Shown: positions 36,758 to 45,834, counted from the stretch's first letter. The stretch is 64,000 nucleotides of DNA from Bacteroidaceae bacterium (GCA_024398665.1 JAKSIS010000008.1:1-64000); one strand, 5' to 3'. Program-made: numbers and translations. The notes: generated from the sequence alone by a model not told the origin.

Positions 36758-37507
36758 ATGAAGACAAGCGACAACATAGTAATCATCCCCACCTACAACG
36801 AGAAGGAGAATATTGAGAACATAATCAGGGCCGTACTGGGCCTTGAGGAGAATTTCAGTATCCTGATCATTGATGACGCATCGCCTGACGGCACGGCCGC
36901 CATTGTCAGGGGACTTATGGAAAATGAATTCCAGGACCGCCTCTTCATTGTCGGGCGCAGCGGCAAGCTTGGACTTGGAACCGCGTACATCACCGGTTTC
37001 AAGTGGTGCATGGAACGTGGCTACGACTACATCTTTGAAATGGACGCAGACTTCTCACATGCACCTTCAGACCTGCCCCGCCTCCTGTCAGCATGCCGTG
37101 ACGAAGGCTATGACCTGGCCATCGGATCACGTTATGTAAGCGGCGTGAATGTGGTGAACTGGCCTATGGGACGCGTACTCATGTCCTATTTCGCATCGAA
37201 ATACGTGCACTGCATAACCGGACTGCCCGTTCATGACACCACTGCCGGATTCAAGTGCTACCGCCGCCAGGTCCTTCAGACCATTGAACTGGACAAGATC
37301 CATTTCAAGGGCTATGCCTTCCAGATTGAAATGAAGTTCACAGCCTACAAGTGCGGTTTCAAGATCAAGGAGGTGCCTGTCATTTTCGTAAACCGCGAAC
37401 TTGGAACATCAAAGATGAGCGGAGGCATTTTCTCTGAGGCGTTCTTCGGAGTCATACGCCTGAAGATCAGCAGCTGGCTGCGCAAGTACCCGCAGAAACA
37501 AGCCTGA
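36758..37507 (+). CDS. Polyprenol monophosphomannose synthase-like GT2
   Basis: A 249-residue soluble GT2 closely matching dolichol/polyprenol-phosphate mannosyltransferases: NIVIIPTYNEKENIENI, LIIDDASPDGTA, FEMDADFSHAPSDLPRL, and KFTAYKCGFKIKEVPVIFVNRELGTSKMS. It lacks the C-terminal transmembrane helices of the GT2 at 26129. It probably makes a polyprenyl-phosphate sugar donor used in envelope glycosylation, including the protein O-glycosylation known in Bacteroidetes; that last link is inference. It overlaps the plsC-like gene by one base. Confidence 0.9.
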   Translation: MKTSDNIVIIPTYNEKENIENIIRAVLGLEENFSILIIDDASPDGTAAIVRGLMENEFQDRLFIVGRSGKLGLGTAYITGFKWCMERGYDYIFEMDADFSHAPSDLPRLLSACRDEGYDLAIGSRYVSGVNVVNWPMGRVLMSYFASKYVHCITGLPVHDTTAGFKCYRRQVLQTIELDKIHFKGYAFQIEMKFTAYKCGFKIKEVPVIFVNRELGTSKMSGGIFSEAFFGVIRLKISSWLRKYPQKQA

Positions 37508-38253
37508 TGAAAAAAGCGCTGTACCTTGCATATCAGATTCTGATAGCATTTCCCATAATGCTGGCCGCCACGGTTGCGGCCGCTGTCATCTGCATGACCG
37601 GCTGCCTTTTCGACAACCGGTTCTGGGGATACTGGCCGGGAAAGATTTGGGGATGGCTGTTCACCAAAGTGTTCCTCACCCCAGTCCATGTACACGGCCG
37701 GGAATACATGAAGAAAGGCCAGTCATACGTGATTGTCGCCAACCATCAGAGCTACTGGGACGCTTTCGTGATGTACGGATACCTGGGAACCAATTTCAAG
37801 TGGCTCATGAAGGCCGAACTCAGAAAACTGCCGCTTGTGGGCTGGGCCTGCAACATGTCAGGACATGTGTTCGTTGAACGCCAGTCTGCTGCAAAGTCGG
37901 CAGTCAGCCTGCGCCAGGCTGAATCAAGGGTCAGTGACGGAATATCGCTTATGGTCTTTCCCGAGGGCACACGCACCCATGACGGCAGGATGGCCCGTTT
38001 CAAACGCGGGGCATTCCAGATAGCTGAAGAACTGCAGCTGCCCATACTGCCCGTGGCAATTGACGGCGACTATGAAGTCATGTCACGCCATGACTGGCAC
38101 GCCCACCGCCATCCCGTCCATGTCACTTTCCATGAGCCCGTTTACCCCAGGACGACAGCTGAAACCGATGAAGAGGAAAAGATGCGCATCATGCGCGACA
38201 CGGCGGACCGTGTGGCGGCCATAATCCAGAATACGCTTGACAGGGGATACTGA
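37507..38253 (+). CDS. plsC: 1-acyl-sn-glycerol-3-phosphate acyltransferase (PlsC)
   Basis: PlsC acylates lysophosphatidic acid to phosphatidic acid at the inner membrane. The 248 residues include an N-terminal membrane segment (ILIAFPIMLAATVAAAVICM), the HX4D active site in VANHQSYWDAF, and FPEGTRTHDGRMARFKRGAFQIA. A related lyso-lipid or ornithine-lipid acyltransferase function cannot be excluded. It is coupled to the upstream GT2. Confidence 0.9.
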   Translation: MKKALYLAYQILIAFPIMLAATVAAAVICMTGCLFDNRFWGYWPGKIWGWLFTKVFLTPVHVHGREYMKKGQSYVIVANHQSYWDAFVMYGYLGTNFKWLMKAELRKLPLVGWACNMSGHVFVERQSAAKSAVSLRQAESRVSDGISLMVFPEGTRTHDGRMARFKRGAFQIAEELQLPILPVAIDGDYEVMSRHDWHAHRHPVHVTFHEPVYPRTTAETDEEEKMRIMRDTADRVAAIIQNTLDRGY

Positions 38254-38259
38254 ACGCAA

Positions 38260-40041
38260 TCAGCGCAGTTCCAGAGAAAACACCCTTTCCAGTTCTTCCA
38301 GTGCAGGATTGCCCTGTTTCATCTTGCCGTACTGTTCGTCACGCGTCAGGATATGTTCAACATTGAGCGAACGGTCCACACGCACTTCCATGGTAATTTC
38401 CCCGCTGTTGAATGCCAGACGCATATGCGCCAGGATGCGGTCACTGCTGGCATTTATTTCAGCAGCCATCATCTCATTGCCGGCAAGCACACTGAAAGAA
38501 GATGCACTTTCAACTTTCGGACGGCAGTTCACCATACGGTTCTTGAGCGGAGTGTCCTGACGCGGAAGTGCGGCGGCAAATTCCTGCCAGTGGTACTGCA
38601 GCAGTTCATCGGTCAGCGGCTTTGCCGGCTGCGAGACATCGGCATCAGCCACTGTGACTGTCTGCCTGCCGTGCTGTTCACCGGGCCGTCCGGCCTGTCT
38701 GTTCCCGTAAATTGACGTAAAGACCGAACTGCCTTTCAGCGTGGGAATGGAAGTCCTGCGCGAAACCACGGCCTGAGGTTCAGCCTGCGCTGCAGTCACT
38801 GCCGCTGCGGCGGCAGGTGCGCTTGCCGGCACAGCTGCCGTAACGGCCTGTGCCTGAGCCTGTGCCGCCTTCACATTGTTCTGTGCGGCTGTCTTTTTGA
38901 ATATAGGTTTTAATCTTCCGGGCTTTCGCCCACTGCTGTCATCGTCATCATCGGCCTGTGCCGCCTGAATGAGAGTCAGTTCCACAAGCAGGCGCTTGTT
39001 GCGGCTCTGGCGGTAGTTGAGGTCGCAGTCATTGCATATCTTCATGGCACGGTACAGGAACTTGGGCGAACACTTGGCCGCCTGTGCCTGATAGCGCCTG
39101 CGCATCTCGTCACTTACCTGAAGCAGCTGCAGCGTGCAGTCGTCACGGCTTACAAGAAGGTTCCTCAGGTGAAGCATGAGTCCGCCTATGAGATGGCTTC
39201 CGTCAAAGCCCCTGGCCAGTATGTCATCCAGAAGAAGCATTGTATCGGGAATGCGTTTTTCCAGGAACATGTCAGTAAGACGGAAATAATAGTCATAGTC
39301 TATGACATTCAGATTCTCAATCGTTTTCTGATATGTGACCTGACCGCCTGTAAAGCTTACCACCTGGTCGAATATGGACAGTGCGTCACGCATGCCGCCG
39401 TCGGACTTCTCGGCTATGACGGCAAGAGCTTCCGGTTCAGCAGTGACACCCTCCTTCTGCGCTACGGACATAAGGTGCTCCACGATGTCGGTGCTGCTTA
39501 TGCGGCTGAAATCATATATCTGGCAGCGGGACAGAATGGTCGGGATTATCTTGTGCTTTTCCGTTGTGGCAAGTATGAAGATGGCGTACTTGGGCGGCTC
39601 CTCCAGTGTCTTGAGGAACGCATTGAACGCCGCAGTACTGAGCATATGGACCTCATCGATGATATACACCTTGTAGCGGCCGTTCATGGGCGGTATGCGC
39701 ACCTGTTCGGTCAGGACCCTTATGTCATCGACTGAATTGTTGCTGGCAGCATCCAGTTCGAACACGTTGTACGACCGCAGTTCCGCACTGAAGCTGCGGC
39801 ATGATTCACACTCTCCGCAAGCCTCGCCGTCCGGGCCGGGATGCTCGCAGTTGATAGTCTTTGCAAAAATTCTTGCGCATGTGGTCTTTCCCACTCCACG
39901 CGGGCCGCAGAACAGATATGCGCCGGCCAGTTTGCCAGCACTTATTGCATTCTTGAGGGTTGCCGTAAGCGCTTTCTGACCGACCACGCTGTCAAATGTC
40001 GAGGGGCGGTACTTGCGCGCAGATACTATGTAGTCGTCCAT
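38260..40041 (-). CDS. dnaX: DNA polymerase III subunit gamma/tau
   Basis: The clamp-loader ATPase. The start at 40041 gives MDDYIVSARKYRPSTFDSVVGQ, as in relatives, and 593 residues. Walker A is CGPRGVGKTTCARIFA, a zinc module is CEHPGPDGEACGECESC, and the DEVH box is in VYIIDEVHMLS; the arginine finger is in ILSRCQIYDFSRI. Residues about 390-470 are a low-complexity Ala/Gln linker before a C-terminal tau-like region. The -7 element ends only about 4 nt before the ATG, so the mRNA should have almost no leader. Confidence 0.95.
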   Translation of the reverse strand: MDDYIVSARKYRPSTFDSVVGQKALTATLKNAISAGKLAGAYLFCGPRGVGKTTCARIFAKTINCEHPGPDGEACGECESCRSFSAELRSYNVFELDAASNNSVDDIRVLTEQVRIPPMNGRYKVYIIDEVHMLSTAAFNAFLKTLEEPPKYAIFILATTEKHKIIPTILSRCQIYDFSRISSTDIVEHLMSVAQKEGVTAEPEALAVIAEKSDGGMRDALSIFDQVVSFTGGQVTYQKTIENLNVIDYDYYFRLTDMFLEKRIPDTMLLLDDILARGFDGSHLIGGLMLHLRNLLVSRDDCTLQLLQVSDEMRRRYQAQAAKCSPKFLYRAMKICNDCDLNYRQSRNKRLLVELTLIQAAQADDDDDSSGRKPGRLKPIFKKTAAQNNVKAAQAQAQAVTAAVPASAPAAAAAVTAAQAEPQAVVSRRTSIPTLKGSSVFTSIYGNRQAGRPGEQHGRQTVTVADADVSQPAKPLTDELLQYHWQEFAAALPRQDTPLKNRMVNCRPKVESASSFSVLAGNEMMAAEINASSDRILAHMRLAFNSGEITMEVRVDRSLNVEHILTRDEQYGKMKQGNPALEELERVFSLELR

Positions 40042-40045
40042 ATCA

Positions 40046-40053
40046 CAAAGATA
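40046..40053 (-). promoter_or_regulatory. -7 promoter element of dnaX
   Basis: TATCTTTG on the minus strand, immediately before the start codon; the transcript would be leaderless or nearly so. Confidence 0.55.
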
Positions 40054-40099
40054 AGGAATTATTTGCACCCCGCACAGTCTGACATAGGATTAAAAGAAC

Positions 40100-40107
40100 T
40101 ATTTTTG
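40100..40107 (+). promoter_or_regulatory. -7 promoter element of the divIC-like gene
   Basis: TATTTTTG, 8 nt before the ATG at 40116, divergent from dnaX. Confidence 0.55.
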
Positions 40108-40115
40108 CAAGCGAT

Positions 40116-40418
40116 ATGAAAAATGACTTTCTGCCCAAGCTTTGGAGTTTTGCAGGCAGGTACAAATACATGATTGTACTTGTGCTGTTCCTTGTCGTAC
40201 TGTTCGCGGCAAGTGACAACAGTCTGATACGCCGCTATGCCCAGAAACGTGAAATCAGGGCGCTGCAGGAGCAGATCCGTACAATAACCGAACAGAAGGA
40301 GTCCGATGAGGCCCTTCTTGAAGACCTCAGCAATGACAGCCTGATCATAGACCGCATAGCACGGGAGAAGTTCAACATGCGCAGTCAGGACGAGGACGTA
40401 TTCATAGAAGAACGCTGA
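40116..40418 (+). CDS. Septum formation initiator family protein (FtsB/DivIC-like)
   Basis: A 100-residue bitopic protein: a short cytoplasmic start, one transmembrane helix (YMIVLVLFLVVLFAAS), then a coiled coil (RALQEQIRTITEQKESDEALLEDL) and the small C-terminal domain (DRIAREKFNMRSQDEDVFI). This is the FtsB/DivIC plan, a partner of FtsL and FtsQ in the divisome. It is followed 2 bp later by a small membrane protein, presumably co-transcribed. Confidence 0.88.
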   Translation: MKNDFLPKLWSFAGRYKYMIVLVLFLVVLFAASDNSLIRRYAQKREIRALQEQIRTITEQKESDEALLEDLSNDSLIIDRIAREKFNMRSQDEDVFIEER

Positions 40419-40420
40419 AC

Positions 40421-40855
40421 ATGTCACAGCATAACACTACGATAGAACGCTTCACCATTGCCGGAGGCCTGTTGCTCCTGGCCGGTGCCGCCGTAAGAAT
40501 TACCGGATGGGAATATTCACAGTACCTGTATTCACTTGGCACGCTCATGTTTTCAGCCGCACAGTTCGCTGACCGCTATGACGGACATGACCTGATAATG
40601 AAACGTCTGCGCGGCCAGCAGGTCCTGGGATCCGTATTCCTGCTGCTCACAGCCGTTCTCATGTTCATGGAACCTTTGCATGCAGGGTTCTACACTGCAC
40701 CGGGCATGAATGACAGGTTACGTTCATTCCTGCTCGCTGTCACCCGCCGCAACAGCTGGATAATCACTCTTTCCATAGCCGCCCTTTTCGAACTCTACTC
40801 TTCCATGAGGATGGAAAGCCGCCAGAAAAAGCTTGACAGCGACGGCAATTTTTAA
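40421..40855 (+). CDS. Small multi-pass membrane protein, function unknown
   Basis: A 144-residue protein with four hydrophobic segments (FTIAGGLLLLAGAAVRIT; QYLYSLGTLMFSAAQF; GSVFLLLTAVLMFM; WIITLSIAALFELYSS). The second and third are separated by a charged loop, DRYDGHDLIMKRLRGQQ. I do not recognise a named family. It follows the divIC-like gene by 2 bp, and similar membrane proteins often accompany it in Bacteroidales. No catalytic residues stand out. Confidence 0.75.
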   Translation: MSQHNTTIERFTIAGGLLLLAGAAVRITGWEYSQYLYSLGTLMFSAAQFADRYDGHDLIMKRLRGQQVLGSVFLLLTAVLMFMEPLHAGFYTAPGMNDRLRSFLLAVTRRNSWIITLSIAALFELYSSMRMESRQKKLDSDGNF

Positions 40856-40937
40856 TCCCTTTTAACAACTTTGTCACGCTAAGTGACTGTGTTTCATTAA
40901 ATAATGATAAAATCTTATCCCGTAAGGTTTTGTATTG

Positions 40938-40945
40938 TATTTTTG
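40938..40945 (+). promoter_or_regulatory. -7 promoter element of the DUF4369 lipoprotein gene
   Basis: TATTTTTG, 23 nt before the ATG at 40969. Confidence 0.6.
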
Positions 40946-40968
40946 CACCGCTTTTGGGAAAAGATTGT

Positions 40969-41667
40969 ATGTCAAACGGCAATATCAGAATATCGGTCAT
41001 ATCGCTTGTCATGATAAGCGCCTTTATGCTTGTATCATGCAAGGGCAGATATGAGATATACGGGCAGGTGGAGTCTTTCGGCTTTGACGGCAAGATTCTC
41101 ACTGTCAATGATTTTTCCAGCGGCGAACCCGTTGTTATAGATTCATGCACTGTCAGCCACGGCCATTTCAGCATGAAGGGCAGGACCAAAGGCGCCAAGT
41201 TCGTGATGCTATGCCGCGACGGCATACCCGTACTGCCCATGTACCTTGAAAAAGGCAAGTCGGACATCATGCTTGTTCCCACCGGCATGAAAGCTGCAGG
41301 CACGCGCCAGAACGACCTGCTGTACGGTTTTCTGGAAAAGAAGCGCGCCATTGACAACCGCTATGAGGACACATGGCAGAAACGCATGCAGCTGGTACGC
41401 AGCGGCAGCATGGACCAGGCCAAGATGGAAGTCATCCAGGACAGCCTGAAAGCCATAGTGTCAGAATGTGAGGAACTCATATATTCATTCATATCGGCCA
41501 ACTACAGGGAAAAGGCGGCAGCCGGAGTGTTCGCAATGCTCATCCAGGGGCCGTCAAACGACATACCGCCTTTCGTAAAGCGCATTCTCGATGACGCGCC
41601 TTCCAAGTTCCTTGAGAACAGGTCAGTTGCCGAATATATTGAAAAAACAGGGTACACACGGCCTTGA
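40969..41667 (+). CDS. DUF4369-like lipoprotein
   Basis: A 232-residue lipoprotein from the start at 40969 (MSNGNIRISVISLVMISAF). The lipobox is LVSC-K, with K at +2. The region after it (IYGQVESFGFDGKILTVNDFSSGEPVVIDSCTVSHGHFSMKG) matches the DUF4369 domain that is often fused to thioredoxin-like domains in Bacteroidetes. Here no thioredoxin domain follows; the C-terminal half is helical. It ends 42 bp before yhhQ, and the yhhQ riboswitch lies in that gap. Confidence 0.82.
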   Translation: MSNGNIRISVISLVMISAFMLVSCKGRYEIYGQVESFGFDGKILTVNDFSSGEPVVIDSCTVSHGHFSMKGRTKGAKFVMLCRDGIPVLPMYLEKGKSDIMLVPTGMKAAGTRQNDLLYGFLEKKRAIDNRYEDTWQKRMQLVRSGSMDQAKMEVIQDSLKAIVSECEELIYSFISANYREKAAAGVFAMLIQGPSNDIPPFVKRILDDAPSKFLENRSVAEYIEKTGYTRP

Positions 41668-41674
41668 GCCCGTT

Positions 41675-41707
41675 CCCCGAGTGCTTGTAACCTCGTTAAA
41701 AACAAGA
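41675..41707 (+). promoter_or_regulatory. preQ1-I-like riboswitch upstream of yhhQ
   Basis: An H-type pseudoknot can be drawn: P1 CGAG (41678-41681) with CUCG (41692-41695); P2 CUUG (41684-41687) with CAAG (41703-41706); between them an A-rich loop UUAAAAA. The core GUAACC...GUUAAAAACAAG closely resembles the Thermoanaerobacter preQ1-I aptamer (GUAACC...GUUAACAAAACAAGG). The 3' strand of P2 ends three bases before the yhhQ AUG, so ligand binding would hide the initiation region. The downstream gene is a queuosine-precursor transporter, which fits preQ1 sensing. Ligand binding is inferred from sequence only. Confidence 0.75.
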
Positions 41708-41709
41708 TC

Positions 41710-42336
41710 ATGGAAAAGGAGAAACACCCCACTTCATTTGTCATTGCATGTACGCTTTTCTGCGTCTGCCTCATCACATCGAACCTTCTTGAAATCAAAG
41801 TTGTGGAACTGGGCCGCATTACTGTCACTGCAGGCATGCTGGTATTCCCCATTTCCTACATCCTGAACGACTGCATGGTTGAAGTCTGGGGATTCAGGTC
41901 CGCACGTCTGGCCATATGGACTGGATTTTTCATGGATTTCCTTGTGATGGCCCTTGGCGGACTTGCCGTACTGCTGCCGTCACCTGACTATTGGGATGGG
42001 GCCGGACATTTCAATTACATGTTCTCCATAGCACCGCGCATGGTAGTTGCCAGCCTGGCCGCATTTCTTGCAGGTTCAATGCTGAACGCCCTTGTAATGG
42101 ACCGTATGAAGAAAGGCAGCGGCGACAGGCATTTCCCAATCAGGGCAACAGTATCGACACTTGCCGGAGAATCTGCTGATTCACTGATATTCTTCCCCAT
42201 AGCCTTTGCCGGTATCATGCCTGCAGATGAACTGTTACGGATGATGGCCGTACAGGCCGTTCTGAAGACTCTTCTGGAAGTTCTGCTCCTTCCGGTGACA
42301 GGCAAAGTGGTGAAGCGGCTCAAAGAGGCAGAATGA
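41710..42336 (+). CDS. yhhQ: Queuosine precursor transporter YhhQ (VUT family)
   Basis: A 208-residue inner-membrane transporter of the YhhQ/COG1738 family with about six helices. Recognisable parts are CLITSNLLEIKVVELG, GMLVFPISYILNDCMVEVWGFRSARLAIW and RATVSTLAGESADSLIFFPIAF. YhhQ imports preQ0/preQ1 for queuosine tRNA modification. The preQ1-like pseudoknot right upstream supports the substrate. The last 17 bp overlap the end of the convergent histidine kinase gene. Confidence 0.93.
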   Translation: MEKEKHPTSFVIACTLFCVCLITSNLLEIKVVELGRITVTAGMLVFPISYILNDCMVEVWGFRSARLAIWTGFFMDFLVMALGGLAVLLPSPDYWDGAGHFNYMFSIAPRMVVASLAAFLAGSMLNALVMDRMKKGSGDRHFPIRATVSTLAGESADSLIFFPIAFAGIMPADELLRMMAVQAVLKTLLEVLLLPVTGKVVKRLKEAE

Positions 42337-44740
42337 ACAGGAACCGGGCACCGTTCCTGTAGCTGGTGTCCAGAGCGACACGTCCGCCCAGCCTTTCAGC
42401 AGTCGTGCGGCATATGTTCAGCCCCATTCCGTGGCCTCCCATTTCACCGTCATTGGTCACGAAACGTTCAAATATCCCTTCTGCCATATCGTCAGGAATG
42501 CCGGTACCGGTGTCTGTGACGGAAAAAGTCACACAGCCGGGATTCTCTTCAAGTGAACAGTGCACTCTTATCTCCCCCTTGACGGTATGCTTGCAGGCGT
42601 TCGACAGATAGTTCATGAGTATCTGCTGCACGCGGCGCGGGTCAGTGTGTATGGTGAAGCTGTCATCCAGTTCAGTGGTGAAATACATGTTGACAGCCGT
42701 TGCCGAACGCATTCTGGCACATTCAACTGATTCCCTGCATATGCGGTTGCAGGATTCATCGGACTCAATTATGTTTATTATGCCGCGTTCCATGTCGGAC
42801 ATGTTCAGTATGTCGTCAACCAGCATCATCAGCATGTTGGCGTTATTGCTTACGAAACGCCCGAATTCTTCACGTTCCTCATCGCTGAAACTGTCCGCCG
42901 GCAAGGCCAGCAGCTGCGAGAATCCCACTATGGCATTGAGAGGAGTGCGTATGTCATGGCTCATGTTCTGCACGAAGCGGCTCTTCATCATGCTGGCCTC
43001 CCTGGCACGGTCCGCCTCGACAAGAGCCTGCTGGCGCTCCTGCTCCATGCGCACCTCATCATCAATAAGGCGGAAACCTACAGTGGCACGTGTCGGTTCT
43101 ATGTCCTTGGGGGTATTCTTGAGAACCACCACCTCCATCCACTTGTAGCCGCCGTCCATGAAGCGCAGGAAACGACGGGTGATCTTGCGGCAGTTCCGCA
43201 GCTGGTTTCTCAGGTAACCCTTGTCTGCATAAGCCAGCAGGTCACTGCGATAGGCCGGATGTACGACCGCGTTTACAAAGGCAGTGTATGCGTCATTCCA
43301 TTGCGGACGCTTAGCCACATTCCGCTGCGTGTCACTTATGCGGTCATCAATGGAATATATCCTGAGGTCATCATCAATCAGACTGATGGAATACAGTGAA
43401 AGGTATTCGGTAGCCACGCTTCCAATTGTGGCCATTTCTTCTGACAGGGCCCGGTTCAGACGTATGGTTTCAATCTGTTCGCGGTCAACCTTCATGTATA
43501 TGAGCACAAGGCTGGCCGGCACCATATTCCTGCGCTCAACGACATAGAACACGGCCTTGAGCCACTGCTGTATTCCGGCGGCATGGGTGCTGAACACGAA
43601 TTCGGTGCGGTCCTCATTCAGAAGGGTCTGTTTCAGACTGTCCTGGCTCACAAAGTCAAGCCACGGCTGTACATATTCCGAATCCATGAAACTCATGGCA
43701 TCGGCTGCAAGTTCCCTGCCCAGTTTGGAATATGCGGACTGGCCCGCCGTTTTGTACTGGCCGGGCATGGGCCTTATCACATAGCACATGTCATCGGGAA
43801 GTATGCAGTAGTAATATGCCATCACATAGTCAAGCACTGTCACTCCGGCAATCTTCTGGACAGTTCTGTCATGTCTGTTGACAAAGTTCAGCAGGACCTC
43901 GCCGTCTGAAAGGGCCGCAACGGTGAATCTCATCCACCTGATATTCCCCCCGCCCGTTTCACGGTAATCCAGGTTGAATGATTCTTCAGCCATGAGACGC
44001 CGGCGTATGTTGTCCAGGCTGCATTCCGTCCTGAAAAGTTCCACATCGGCCTTGTACACTCCTTCAGCCATATAGAACTCCATTGTATCAGTGTACGGCA
44101 GCACCTCATTGTCCCTGTAGGCCGGATTGACTGACGAACCTGCTTTCAGCACGGTCATCCTGTCATCGTCAATCTTAAGTATGCAGGTCGATGTGGACTC
44201 CTTGATGAAATGGCTTATTATCTCATGGGTCTTGCGGGCCTTCTCCTCTTCCTCCATGCGTTCAGTGTAATCCGTAAATGACAGTCCTACATGGTCTTCG
44301 TCCAGACCGCGCGTCACTTCAAAGCGGTACCACTGGATTTTCGGCCCCGAAACGTCACGCATGAAAACGGAATAGCGGCCTTCGGACTTGAGCCTTTTCC
44401 TTATGTAGTCAGGCTTGACCACATCGGACATGAGCCCCTGGTCATCAGGATGAACACATTCGGCAATGTACAGATTTATGGAATCCAGATAATTGTCAAT
44501 GTGGCCATATGATTCCTTGATGTACTGTGAACGGTGGAATACCACCTGACTGCAGTCTACAAGATTGACGTAGTAGGCCGATACGAACGAACTCAGGAAT
44601 GTGTCCGAAAAAAGTTTTGCACTTTCAAGCAATATGCCCTCATTATGCCCTGATACCCCGCCGGTTGGAGATTTGTCTTCAATGATATCCATGTAGTCCC
44701 TTATTGCAAACAGAATTATATCTGCCTGCAAGTTACACAT
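42320..44740 (-). CDS. Cytoplasmic PAS-type sensor histidine kinase
   Basis: Starting at MCNLQADIILFAIRDY (44740) this is 806 residues without a transmembrane segment. The N-terminal 560 residues look like a series of PAS-related repeats (for example MEFYMAEGVYKADVELF... and LNLYIAECVHPDDQGLM...), suggesting cytosolic sensing. HisKA holds the phospho-acceptor in FVQNMSHDIRTPLNAIVGF (His about residue 595). The HATPase has NYLSNACKHT, DTGTGIP and GGHGMGLNI. Longer starts up to 44917 exist but cross the divergent promoter region. No response regulator gene is adjacent, and the signal is unknown. Confidence 0.9.
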   Translation of the reverse strand: MCNLQADIILFAIRDYMDIIEDKSPTGGVSGHNEGILLESAKLFSDTFLSSFVSAYYVNLVDCSQVVFHRSQYIKESYGHIDNYLDSINLYIAECVHPDDQGLMSDVVKPDYIRKRLKSEGRYSVFMRDVSGPKIQWYRFEVTRGLDEDHVGLSFTDYTERMEEEEKARKTHEIISHFIKESTSTCILKIDDDRMTVLKAGSSVNPAYRDNEVLPYTDTMEFYMAEGVYKADVELFRTECSLDNIRRRLMAEESFNLDYRETGGGNIRWMRFTVAALSDGEVLLNFVNRHDRTVQKIAGVTVLDYVMAYYYCILPDDMCYVIRPMPGQYKTAGQSAYSKLGRELAADAMSFMDSEYVQPWLDFVSQDSLKQTLLNEDRTEFVFSTHAAGIQQWLKAVFYVVERRNMVPASLVLIYMKVDREQIETIRLNRALSEEMATIGSVATEYLSLYSISLIDDDLRIYSIDDRISDTQRNVAKRPQWNDAYTAFVNAVVHPAYRSDLLAYADKGYLRNQLRNCRKITRRFLRFMDGGYKWMEVVVLKNTPKDIEPTRATVGFRLIDDEVRMEQERQQALVEADRAREASMMKSRFVQNMSHDIRTPLNAIVGFSQLLALPADSFSDEEREEFGRFVSNNANMLMMLVDDILNMSDMERGIINIIESDESCNRICRESVECARMRSATAVNMYFTTELDDSFTIHTDPRRVQQILMNYLSNACKHTVKGEIRVHCSLEENPGCVTFSVTDTGTGIPDDMAEGIFERFVTNDGEMGGHGMGLNICRTTAERLGGRVALDTSYRNGARFLFILPL

Positions 44741-44787
44741 TATTTCATTATGAAAGTCATTTTTGGAAATAACTTGATGTTTTTCGC

Positions 44788-44795
44788 TACCTTTG
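44788..44795 (+). promoter_or_regulatory. -7 promoter element of the hydroxyacid dehydrogenase
   Basis: TACCTTTG, 27 nt before the ATG at 44823; a TTG lies at 44763-44765. Confidence 0.6.
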
Positions 44796-44822
44796 GTTTT
44801 CAGGAAAATACAGACATGATTC

Positions 44823-45782
44823 ATGAAGATTACAGTACTTGAAGATCTTGGGAGAATTGACGGGGAATGCAGTGCCGACAATGCCATGCACGCCCTGGAA
44901 GAATTCGGTGAGGTCACTTTTTACAGCAATACGCCATATGACAGGATTGTTGAAAGATGCGCAGGCGCACATATTGCCATCATCAACAAATGCCGCATGG
45001 ACGCCGCCGTACTGAGACAGCTGCCCTACCTGAGGTACATAGGCGTTCTTGCGACCGGATACAATGTGGTCGACCTGGATGCGGCATCGGAACAGGGAAT
45101 TACCGTCACCAACGTACCGGCCTACAGCACAAACAGCGTGGCCCAGATGGCATGGGCCCACATTCTCAACATTGTAAACCGTGTAGGCCACTATGCCGGA
45201 GAAAATCATGAAGGCCGATGGTGCCGCAGTGAAAGTTTCTACTATCTGGACGGCCCCTATCATGAACTTGCAGGAAAGCGCATGGGCATAGTGGGACTTG
45301 GCAACACCGGAATGGCGACGGCCCGCATAGCTCTGGCTTTCGGCATGGAGGTTGCAGCATTCACATCAAAGACCTCCCTCCCCGACGGCATGCGCAGCGT
45401 TCCGATGGACGAACTGTTCCGTACATCGGACATTGTAAGTCTGCACTGCCCGCTCACCGCATCGACCGCAAATCTGGTGAACAGGGAACGTCTTGAAACC
45501 ATGAAGCCCACAGCCATTGTCATAAACACCGGCCGCGGCCAGCTTGTCAATGAAGAAGACCTGGCACAGGCGCTCAGAAACGGAACCATCGCCGCCTACG
45601 GAGCCGATGTCCTGAGTGTGGAACCCGCACGTTCTGACAACCCGCTGGTTACAGCACCCAACTGCCACCTCACACCGCACATAGCCTGGGCGACTGTCGA
45701 ATCCCAGAAGCGTCTTGTAAAAGTGTGCATAGAAAACGTAAGGGCTTTCCTGAACGGCAGACCGGCCAACCGGGTCAACTGA
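44823..45782 (+). CDS. D-2-hydroxyacid dehydrogenase (glycerate dehydrogenase-like)
   Basis: A 319-residue NAD-dependent oxidoreductase. The Rossmann motif is GIVGLGNTGMATARIA. Catalytic Arg, Glu and His appear in INTGRGQLVNEEDL, VLSVEPARSDNPL and LTPHIAWAT. The ending and length match the HprA-type hydroxypyruvate reductase/glycerate dehydrogenase group common in gut Bacteroidetes, though lactate or other 2-oxoacids are possible. It is monocistronic, divergent from the histidine kinase. Confidence 0.92.
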   Translation: MKITVLEDLGRIDGECSADNAMHALEEFGEVTFYSNTPYDRIVERCAGAHIAIINKCRMDAAVLRQLPYLRYIGVLATGYNVVDLDAASEQGITVTNVPAYSTNSVAQMAWAHILNIVNRVGHYAGENHEGRWCRSESFYYLDGPYHELAGKRMGIVGLGNTGMATARIALAFGMEVAAFTSKTSLPDGMRSVPMDELFRTSDIVSLHCPLTASTANLVNRERLETMKPTAIVINTGRGQLVNEEDLAQALRNGTIAAYGADVLSVEPARSDNPLVTAPNCHLTPHIAWATVESQKRLVKVCIENVRAFLNGRPANRVN

Positions 45783-45834
45783 ACATCATGAAACGCATCG
45801 TAATGATTGATTGGCATGCAAACGGCAAATTGCC

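Noticed and set aside
36758..38253. A complete polysaccharide biosynthesis locus
   Set aside because: Only one GT2 and one acyltransferase are present; no flippase, polymerase or sugar-nucleotide genes accompany them.
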